Below are positions 57,435 to 64,000 of a DNA stretch of 64,000 nt, in pieces. Within the stretch, counting starts at the first letter, position 1. Each line of letters starts with the position of its first letter. This DNA is from Teredinibacter haidensis. Lineage in GTDB: Bacteria > Pseudomonadota > Gammaproteobacteria > Pseudomonadales > Cellvibrionaceae. Below the pieces are notes generated by a model. It had not been told where the DNA came from, did not search any database, and saw only the letters and a list, made by a program, of their open reading frames with translations. The position numbers and the translations under genes were made by a program. The DNA lies in NCBI RefSeq assembly GCF_014211975.1, contig NZ_CP060084.1, positions 1,860,001 to 1,924,000 of the forward strand, written 5' to 3'.

Positions 57435-58144
57435 TAAGCGTCTCCCTCAGCGGCAGCTTCAGTAGGTTCTGTTTCTGCTACGGGTGCTGATTGAGCAACC
57501 GCATCACGCTTTAGCTGGATAAGGCTGGTACGACCAAACTCAGAGGGTGGCAGTGAACTCAAGGCTTCAACATAAGCTGTATGAGCCTGGCCCATTTTAC
57601 CCTGCGAGTGATAAATATCACCGCGAATTTCGGCAAACAGGGCCGTGTAGGTCTCGCTATTGGACTGAGCGACCAGAGCCAGCGCCTGGTCGACATCACC
57701 TTTGGCTGCCAATACACGGGCTAGACGCGCACTTGCCAGCTGTACAATAGAAGCATTTGCTCCACCAGTCACAACCTCTTGTAAGCGGCTCGCTGCGACA
57801 TCGAGCTGCTTGTCTTCCACATGCAGTTTGGCCAGCATCAGGTTGCCCATATCGGCATAGAGCGAGCCATTAAAATCGCTAACCAGAGCTTCAGCCAAAC
57901 CACTTACAATTACCTTTTGCTCGGCGCTCATGGCGGCACCAGGCTGAACCTCAGCGGCTTTAGACAGTGCTTCAAATTGATCTGATGCGGCCTGGGCCCT
58001 CCCCAACTTGTGGTCTTCCCAGCTTGACCAACCCATCCAGCCCACTAGGGCAACAACGCAGGGCAGTACAATAGACAGCCAATTCTCTTTCCACCAGCGC
58101 TTGAGCGCCTCTACCTGTTCTTCTTCTGTTAAGTGATCTGCCAC
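57434..58144 (-). CDS. yfgM: YfgM-family TPR protein
   Basis: A 236-residue inner-membrane-anchored chaperone partner of the Sec translocon. Single N-terminal membrane helix (LSIVLPCVVALVGWMGW, about 23-39), then TPR-type helical repeats in the periplasm (VEDKQLDVAASRLQEVV, AAKGDVDQALALV and the like). Located between hisS and bamB as in other gammaproteobacteria, which supports the name. Overlaps bamB by one base. Confidence 0.93.
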   Translation of the reverse strand: MADHLTEEEQVEALKRWWKENWLSIVLPCVVALVGWMGWSSWEDHKLGRAQAASDQFEALSKAAEVQPGAAMSAEQKVIVSGLAEALVSDFNGSLYADMGNLMLAKLHVEDKQLDVAASRLQEVVTGGANASIVQLASARLARVLAAKGDVDQALALVAQSNSETYTALFAEIRGDIYHSQGKMGQAHTAYVEALSSLPPSEFGRTSLIQLKRDAVAQSAPVAETEPTEAAAEGDA

Positions 58145-58155
58145 TTTATTCGCTC

Positions 58156-59427
58156 CTAAACGATAACGTCTGTTATTTGTTGTTGTTTTATGGTTTGCTG
58201 CGCGTCACCCGTACGCAAATACTTCACGGTAATCTCGCCTTTACTGGCTTCATCCTCACCCAGGATCAAGGCGATCTCAGCCCCACTCCGATCAGCCTTT
58301 TTCATCTGACTTTTAAAACTTCCGCCGCCACAATTCATCTGCAGACGAAGATAAGGTGCTTCTTCGCGCAAGTACTCCGCCAACTGGAAAGCCTGAGGTA
58401 TTACGTCGCCAACAGCCACCAAGTAGACATCGACAGTACGGGAAATATCCTCAGGAAATAAATTCAATTCCTGCAGCAATAGCACCAGCCGCTCCATGCC
58501 CATAGCAAAACCAACCGCCGGCGTTGGCTGCCCTCCCAATTGTGAGACCAGGCTATCGTAGCGACCACCGGCACACACCGTGCCCTGAGCGCCAAGTTTA
58601 TCGGTTACCCACTCGAAAACCGTGCGACTGTAGTAATCCAACCCGCGAACCAATCGCGTATTTACCGTAAATGGTACCTCTGCCGCCGTCAGGTAGGCCT
58701 GTACCTGAGCAAAGTGCTCGCGGGATTCGTCGTCGAGATAATCTGACAGGTCCGGTGCATCGGCCAACAGTGCTTGCGTTTGTTCGTTTTTACTATCGAG
58801 TATGCGCAGCGGATTAGTTTCCATGCGACGCTTGCTATCGTCGTCTAGCTGATCGAAACGCGCCTGCAAATACTCCACCAAGGCTGCACGGTATTTCGCG
58901 CGGCATTCACTGGTACCCAAACTGTTTATTTGCAGAGTCACGGCATCATCCAGGCCGAGTACTCGCCAAAGACGGGCCGTTAATATTAGCAGCTCGGCAT
59001 CCACATCGGCTGAAGCAATACCGTAGGCCTCAACACCGATCTGGTGGAACTGACGCAAGCGGCCCTTCTGAGGCCTTTCATAGCGAAACATTGGCCCAGA
59101 ATACCAAAGCTTTTGAACCAGGGTACCGCGATTGTAGAGCAGTTGGCCTTGTTCACAGGCGCGCACACAACTTGCTGTGCCCTCCGGACGCAGGGTAACG
59201 CTTTCACCGTTCCTGTCATCGAAAGTATACATTTCCTTTTCAACGATATCGGTCACTTCACCGATTGAGCGTTTGAACAGCTCTGTCGTTTCCAAAAGCG
59301 GGAAGCGGATTTCCTGATAGCCATAAGTTTGTACGACTTCGGTAACAACCGATTCCAAATACTGCCAATAGGGTGACTCGTTGGGCAGAAGATCATTCAT
59401 GCCCTTAATTGCTTGCAGCTTTTTCAA
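58156..59427 (-). CDS. hisS: Histidyl-tRNA synthetase
   Basis: Class II aminoacyl-tRNA synthetase charging tRNA-His. 423 residues with motif 2 [16 protein letters not shown], histidine-specific [15 protein letters not shown] and motif 3 [15 protein letters not shown]-terminal anticodon-binding domain follows. Next to ispG and yfgM in the usual order. Confidence 0.97.
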   Translation of the reverse strand: MKKLQAIKGMNDLLPNESPYWQYLESVVTEVVQTYGYQEIRFPLLETTELFKRSIGEVTDIVEKEMYTFDDRNGESVTLRPEGTASCVRACEQGQLLYNRGTLVQKLWYSGPMFRYERPQKGRLRQFHQIGVEAYGIASADVDAELLILTARLWRVLGLDDAVTLQINSLGTSECRAKYRAALVEYLQARFDQLDDDSKRRMETNPLRILDSKNEQTQALLADAPDLSDYLDDESREHFAQVQAYLTAAEVPFTVNTRLVRGLDYYSRTVFEWVTDKLGAQGTVCAGGRYDSLVSQLGGQPTPAVGFAMGMERLVLLLQELNLFPEDISRTVDVYLVAVGDVIPQAFQLAEYLREEAPYLRLQMNCGGGSFKSQMKKADRSGAEIALILGEDEASKGEITVKYLRTGDAQQTIKQQQITDVIV

Positions 59428-59463
59428 TGCTTATCCTGATTTTATATGGTTAACTGACGGCTC

Positions 59464-60588
59464 TTATGCTTTGGCGATCAGGTTTTTTTCCTGCTCGGCG
59501 ACTTGCGCCTCTTTCTCGTCTGCCCGCTGACGAATCAGCCTTTCCAAATTATCTACAAGGTTTTCTTGCTCTAACTTCTGGCGGGGCTCTCCACCTACGT
59601 AAATCAAGTTTTTGGGTGTACCGCCTGCCAGACCAATATCCGCCTCTTTAGCTTCACCTGGGCCATTGACGACGCAACCGATCACCGCCACATCCAAGGG
59701 CGTTTTTATATCTTCAAGCCGGGTTTCCAGCTCGTTCATGGTTTTAATAACATCAAAATTTTGGCGAGAGCAGCTTGGGCAGGCGATAAAATTAATACCT
59801 TTGTTACGCAGCTTGAGACTCTTAAGCATATCCCAGCCGACTTTCACCTCTTCCACCGGATCAGCCGCGAGAGACACGCGAATGGTATCTCCAATACCGT
59901 CCATCAGCAGCATGCCCAAGCCAACGGACGATTTAACAGTACCCGCACGCAGGCCACCGGCCTCCGTAATACCCAAATGTAGCGGCTGTTCAATTTGGGT
60001 CGCCAGTTTACGGTATGCCGCCACGGCCATAAACACATCCGAAGCTTTTACACTGACTTTGAAATTCTGGAAATCGTATTTGTCGAGAAAATCCACATGA
60101 CGCAGGGCAGATTCCACCAGGGCATCAGGTGTTGGCTCACCGTATTTCTTTTGCAGATCCTTTTCCAGAGACCCCGCATTCACACCAATACGGATGGGAA
60201 TATTCAGATCACGGGCTTTTTCAACCACGGCTTGAACACGCTTCTCACGACCGATATTGCCGGGGTTGATACGCAAACAGTCAACACCCAAATCGGCCAC
60301 TCGCAACGCTATGCGATAGTCGAAATGAATATCCGCCACGAGCGGAACAGAAACTTTTTGTCGAATGGCCCCAAATGCCTCAGCCGCATCCATACTGGGC
60401 ACGGAAACACGCACAATATCGGCACCGGCATCCTGAATACGCTTGATCTGCGCAACGGTAGCCTCGACATCGGTCGTTTCTGTATTGGTCATACTTTGCA
60501 CGCTGATGGGTGCATCACCACCAACGGCAACATTGCCAACCATTATTTGACGCGTCTTGCGCCGTTTAATCGGCGATTCAAAATACAT
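59464..60588 (-). CDS. ispG: 4-hydroxy-3-methylbut-2-enyl diphosphate synthase (GcpE)
   Basis: MEP isoprenoid pathway enzyme with a 4Fe-4S cluster that converts MEcPP to HMBPP. 374 residues; N-terminal TIM barrel begins with [17 protein letters not shown], and the cluster cysteines are in CPSCSRQNF and [11 protein letters not shown]. Upstream of hisS. Confidence 0.97.
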   Translation of the reverse strand: MYFESPIKRRKTRQIMVGNVAVGGDAPISVQSMTNTETTDVEATVAQIKRIQDAGADIVRVSVPSMDAAEAFGAIRQKVSVPLVADIHFDYRIALRVADLGVDCLRINPGNIGREKRVQAVVEKARDLNIPIRIGVNAGSLEKDLQKKYGEPTPDALVESALRHVDFLDKYDFQNFKVSVKASDVFMAVAAYRKLATQIEQPLHLGITEAGGLRAGTVKSSVGLGMLLMDGIGDTIRVSLAADPVEEVKVGWDMLKSLKLRNKGINFIACPSCSRQNFDVIKTMNELETRLEDIKTPLDVAVIGCVVNGPGEAKEADIGLAGGTPKNLIYVGGEPRQKLEQENLVDNLERLIRQRADEKEAQVAEQEKNLIAKA

Positions 60589-60643
60589 GGATTTTTAACC
60601 TACTGATAAATCGCCATTAAGGCCTGGGAGGTGATAACGATGG

Positions 60644-61585
60644 CTACGGAGCAACCGTAAAGCGCAGAGTTTTTTTGCCGGGCACGGGGTTCACGGCAAA
60701 TGGTTGGCCGTTAATCATTACCTCCGCTGCCCGCGCATTGCCCAGCATCACTTTAAACGGGGCCTCTCCAAAAAGCTGCAGATTATCCCCTTTCAGTTTG
60801 GTTTGCGCAAACACTACCTTACCGTTGGCATCTGTAACCTTTACCCAGCAATCATCAATAAAGGACAAAACCAGTAACGATTCGTTCTGAAATACTCCGG
60901 GGCGGGTATCGGAAGGCGCCGGGGTCTCCGCCACCGGCTCAGCACTCGGTACGGACGTGGGCACCAGCACAGGGGGTTGAGGGGGGCTATCGACAGCATC
61001 GTTTTCGCTAACGTCTACTTCAGCGTCAAAAACAACTGTCTCTGTCTCTGTCTCAGCAACAACCGCAGCGACTGGCGATGAATTCAGCTCACCTACAGGT
61101 TTATTTGGTTTAATAAGCCACACGGCAAAAACCCACACGAACAGCAGTGCAGCAACGGCAACATAGCCCGGCATGGAGTTTATTTTAGTCAAGAAACTCT
61201 TTTTTTGATTCGATGACAGCGTGCTCATTGCAATTGAGCCCGAACCTGCAAGAGACGGCTCACCCAGTACGTGCTCGGCCGATGAAGCCATTGTGGAAGG
61301 TACTGACTGTTTATAGGCAGCGATAAGGGAGTCAGACTCGACATCAAGAATTTTGGCGACCTTGCGGATATACCCCATCACAAAAAGCTCGCCACCCAAG
61401 CCACCGTAATTGTCATTTTCCAGATCTGCCAACTTCCAGTCGGGGATCATCGTGGCACTGGCGATAGCCTCGATATCCACGGCCTTACCTTCCCGTATCA
61501 GCTTCAGAGCGGCACCTGGCTTGCTCTGATCCAGTAATTGCTGATATTCGTCTTCGATGTTGAGTTGTGCTTGGCTGCCGGTCAT
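60644..61585 (-). CDS. rodZ: Cytoskeleton protein RodZ
   Basis: Links MreB to the membrane for rod shape. About 313 residues: an N-terminal cytoplasmic HTH domain (about 20-90, GKAVDIEAIASATMIPDWKLADLE), a single membrane span (VAVAALLFVWVFAVWLI), a Pro/Val-rich linker and a periplasmic C-terminal domain with FIDDCWVKVTDANGKVVF. I place the start at ATG 61585; the longer frame to 61624 abuts pilW. Confidence 0.92.
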   Translation of the reverse strand: MTGSQAQLNIEDEYQQLLDQSKPGAALKLIREGKAVDIEAIASATMIPDWKLADLENDNYGGLGGELFVMGYIRKVAKILDVESDSLIAAYKQSVPSTMASSAEHVLGEPSLAGSGSIAMSTLSSNQKKSFLTKINSMPGYVAVAALLFVWVFAVWLIKPNKPVGELNSSPVAAVVAETETETVVFDAEVDVSENDAVDSPPQPPVLVPTSVPSAEPVAETPAPSDTRPGVFQNESLLVLSFIDDCWVKVTDANGKVVFAQTKLKGDNLQLFGEAPFKVMLGNARAAEVMINGQPFAVNPVPGKKTLRFTVAP

Positions 61586-61623
61586 CAGATTGTTCTTATT
61601 CTTCTCGAGCCCGCATGTGGGCA

Positions 61624-62418
61624 CTATTGAGTTTCAATAAATCGCTTGTAGTCCAAAAATTCTTTCGAGTAAGGGTACAGGTTTTTAAGCGCCAATGCAT
61701 AGCTTGCTTCTTTATCTTTGTTCCCAAAAATGCGTTCAATGCGAATACCCAGCCACAGGCTCCTGGGTACATGGCGGGTAATGCTGCTGAATCGATCCAA
61801 ATACTGCTTCGCGTTACTGTAATCCCTTTCCATAAAGGCCATATCCGCCAACTCCAAGTTTGACTGAGCGATACGCGGGTTTAGGTTCAAACTGTGCTCA
61901 AAAGCGGCTTTCGCTCGGACTTGATCATCTAGCTTGAGCGCGCACAAGCCGACATTCATCAGCGCATCCGGCCTGCCGTTATAGGCGTAATCCGAGCTTG
62001 ATAACTGGAAGAGCTTCATCGATTCGTTAAAGCGCTCCTGCTCAAAAAGTAAGCGCGCGTAACTAAATTCAATGCTGGCCCGGGAAAAATCGATCCGACT
62101 CCTATTACTCAGAGCTCGTTTAAAACTGACTTCCGATTCCTTAATCTCGCCATTTAGCTGGTGCAGTAGCGCCATACCCAGGTGAGCTTCCGCAGATTTA
62201 CTGTCGAGGTCTAGCGCTTTGGTAAAAGAACGCACCGCGCCCTCACGCTTATTCTGCTGCAGATAGGTCATTCCCAATTTAATATTAGCTTCCAGAGCCT
62301 GCTGCTTATCGATCTTCGGCTTGGAGCTCTCCATAGTGGTGATACAGCCGGCCAGCAACAGCGCTAGAAAAGCGCTCAGTACAACCGCCCTGCTTCGTCG
62401 AAAAATAAGCCTGGACAC
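61624..62418 (-). CDS. pilW: Type IV pilus biogenesis TPR lipoprotein PilW/PilF
   Basis: Outer-membrane lipoprotein that helps PilQ secretin assembly. 264 residues, GTG start with GGGGGAG upstream. Lipobox LLLAGC with the Cys near 25, then about six TPR repeats (INKNKREGAVRSF-type helices). Position between rlmN and rodZ is diagnostic. Implies the organism makes type IV pili; other pil genes are outside the window. Confidence 0.93.
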   Translation of the reverse strand: MSRLIFRRSRAVVLSAFLALLLAGCITTMESSKPKIDKQQALEANIKLGMTYLQQNKREGAVRSFTKALDLDSKSAEAHLGMALLHQLNGEIKESEVSFKRALSNRSRIDFSRASIEFSYARLLFEQERFNESMKLFQLSSSDYAYNGRPDALMNVGLCALKLDDQVRAKAAFEHSLNLNPRIAQSNLELADMAFMERDYSNAKQYLDRFSSITRHVPRSLWLGIRIERIFGNKDKEASYALALKNLYPYSKEFLDYKRFIETQ

Positions 62419-62447
62419 GGTTACTCCCCCTTTATTTTGTTTAATTA

Positions 62448-63653
62448 TTATTGATTCACAATTTTCACGGGTATCACCCCATCTTCGGCACTCATCAACG
62501 CCACCTGGTCGAGTTTATAGCGCTGACTGCGTTTGGTCCTATCATTTACCTGCCCCGCCAGCTGACCACAGGCCGCATCAATATCATCACCACGAGTCGT
62601 GCGAATGGTCGTAGTGTAGCCCGCATCAATTAAAATCTGCTGAAAACGGTACATCGCGTTGTTGCTTACGCGCTTGTAGTTAGACAGAGAAAACGGGTTA
62701 AACGGAATCAGATTGATTTTTACCGGTACATCCTTCAGTAACTCTGCCAGCTCATGGGCATGCTCTGGCCTGTCATTTAATTGATCAATCAGCGTGTATT
62801 CAATGGTGATCTTGCGATGTGAATCGGGCAAACCCTCGATATAACGCCTGGCTGAATCCAGTAGTTGCGCAATAGGATACTTCTTATTTATGGGCACCAA
62901 TTGATTCCGCAACTCGTCGTTGGGCGCATGCAGTGAGATAGCTAGGCAGGCATCGGTATACTTACCCAAACGATCCAGCGCCGGAACAACCCCGGAAGTA
63001 CTCAAGGTTACCCGCCGTTTGGATATACCGTAGCCATTATCATTCATCATAAGATGCATGGATTCAACCACGTTTTCGAAGTTGAGAAGCGGCTCACCCA
63101 TCCCCATCAGCACCACATTAGTCACTTTGCGGTCTCCGCGACCGCCATCTTCTTGCAGCTGACCAAAAGATTTAGCCGCAATCCAAACCTGACCAATAAT
63201 TTCATCCGATGTCAGATCACGGTTAAAACCCTGTTTGCCGGTCGAGCAGAAACTGCAGTCTAGAGAACACCCTACCTGCGAAGACACGCACAGCGTTCCC
63301 CGCTCCCCCTCTGGAATAAACACGGCTTCTATAGCGTTGCCTCCACCCACACGAATCAGAAATTTGCGCGTGCCATCGGAAGAGTCTAATTGTTCGATCA
63401 CTTCCGGCGCACGAATCTCCGCGACCTCACCCAGACGATTACGCAGCGCTTTGCTGATATTACTCATTTGCTGGAAGTCGCTCACACCCATCTGGTGAAT
63501 CCACTTCAATAGCTGCGCAGCGCGAAACTTCTTCTCACCCAGGGATTCGAAAAACGCTTCCATACGCCCTTGCGACATACCCATCAGATTGACTTTCTCG
63601 GGCATATTGACCGCTACTACTTCAACGTTGGCACTGTTATCCTGACAACTCAC
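62448..63653 (-). CDS. rlmN: 23S rRNA (adenine2503-C2)/tRNA methyltransferase RlmN
   Basis: Radical-SAM methyltransferase acting on A2503 of 23S rRNA and A37 of some tRNAs. Cluster motif [27 protein letters not shown], and the later catalytic region near LIPFNPF. 401 residues from GTG 63653; a start at ATG 63605 ([10 protein letters not shown]) would match homologues better. Upstream of pilW and downstream of ndk. Confidence 0.95.
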   Translation of the reverse strand: MSCQDNSANVEVVAVNMPEKVNLMGMSQGRMEAFFESLGEKKFRAAQLLKWIHQMGVSDFQQMSNISKALRNRLGEVAEIRAPEVIEQLDSSDGTRKFLIRVGGGNAIEAVFIPEGERGTLCVSSQVGCSLDCSFCSTGKQGFNRDLTSDEIIGQVWIAAKSFGQLQEDGGRGDRKVTNVVLMGMGEPLLNFENVVESMHLMMNDNGYGISKRRVTLSTSGVVPALDRLGKYTDACLAISLHAPNDELRNQLVPINKKYPIAQLLDSARRYIEGLPDSHRKITIEYTLIDQLNDRPEHAHELAELLKDVPVKINLIPFNPFSLSNYKRVSNNAMYRFQQILIDAGYTTTIRTTRGDDIDAACGQLAGQVNDRTKRSQRYKLDQVALMSAEDGVIPVKIVNQ

Positions 63654-63691
63654 TAAACTTAATACCTCTGGTTTTAATTCAATTGCCCGCC

Positions 63692-64000
63692 CTAGCGCGG
63701 ACAGATCTCATCTTCTGAGAAGAAATAGTTAATTTCCCGTACAGCCGACTCGGGGCTATCGGAGCCGTGAACGATATTCCTACCGAGAGAATCACCGTAA
63801 ACGTTGCGAATGGTGCCCTTTGCCGCTTTAGAGGGATCCGTCGCCCCCATGGTTTCACGGTTCAACGTAATCGCATTCTCCCCTTCCAAAACCTGTACTA
63901 CGATGGGGCCTGACGTCATAAACCACATCAGATCATCAAAAAACGGCTTACCTTTGTGCTCAGCATAGAAGCCTCCGGCCTGCTCCTCGTCCATATGGAT
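63692..64000 (-). CDS. ndk: Nucleoside diphosphate kinase, truncated by window edge
   Basis: Transfers the terminal phosphate from ATP to other nucleoside diphosphates. The C-terminal 100 or so residues are visible, with the reading frame open at the right edge. Active-site His in [29 protein letters not shown] and [12 protein letters not shown] are typical. Begins the rlmN-pilW cluster. Confidence 0.96.
   Translation of the reverse strand: MHMDEEQAGGFYAEHKGKPFFDDLMWFMTSGPIVVQVLEGENAITLNRETMGATDPSKAAKGTIRNVYGDSLGRNIVHGSDSPESAVREINYFFSEDEICPR

Overview
The window reads as a chromosomal segment of a marine-type gammaproteobacterium. The right end carries the conserved order ndk-rlmN-pilW/pilF-rodZ-ispG-hisS-yfgM-bamB-der, followed by xseA and guaB-guaA. 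Gene content (gltX next to tRNA-Ala, dusA-tal, fnr/anr, mnmC, FapA-type DUF342, glutamine cyclotransferase) suggests the Cellvibrionaceae or close relatives. That placement is an inference from gene order and protein flavour, not a database match.

Bases 1-12600 are an accessory region, visibly more AT-rich than the rest. It starts with a 5'-truncated tyrosine recombinase. Next comes a tightly linked pair, an all-helical protein and a protein with an N-terminal PD-(D/E)XK-like nuclease motif, which is a candidate defence module. A divergent pair follows: an XRE regulator with a C-terminal membrane segment and an LRAT-like (NCEHF) protein, also with a C-terminal membrane segment. Then come an XRE-ImmA/IrrE metalloprotease with a small partner, a small operon ending in a protein with repeated VENR motifs, a frameshifted LPD7-like mobilization remnant, and a frameshifted lipase-like gene with a lipoprotein partner. 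The region ends near tRNA-Ala(GGC), whose terminator flank is partly duplicated, and a frameshifted lipoprotein gene. Three genes in this stretch are each broken by what looks like one extra base in a homopolymer.

Bases 12700-32000 are mostly core genes: gltX, a nitroreductase, a VIT-family transporter, dps, dusA and tal. A signalling-flavoured run follows (TerB-like, FapA/DUF342, CBS pair, HDOD), then GDPD and aldo/keto reductase, a periplasmic binding protein beside a membrane diguanylate cyclase, a polysaccharide deacetylase lipoprotein, and purL.

Bases 32000-50800 hold mltF, tadA, rlmA, a DUF1653 gene, fldB, mnmC, a ComFB-family gene, a glutamine cyclotransferase, trhP/yegQ and a hexose-6-phosphate mutarotase. 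A HemN-like gene that has lost the radical-SAM cysteines sits under a perfect FNR/Anr box and next to fnr/anr itself. After these come DUF4202 and SirB2 genes, guaB-guaA and xseA.

Bases 50750-64000 contain a PhzF-family gene lacking the expected catalytic glutamate, immediately followed by an unrecognised 440-residue protein, then a TauE/SafE transporter and the der-to-ndk cluster. ndk runs off the right edge.

The main candidates for new biology are the recombinase-linked helical/nuclease pair, the LRAT/HTH membrane pair, the cluster-less HemN-like gene under FNR control, and the PhzF-like/orphan pair.
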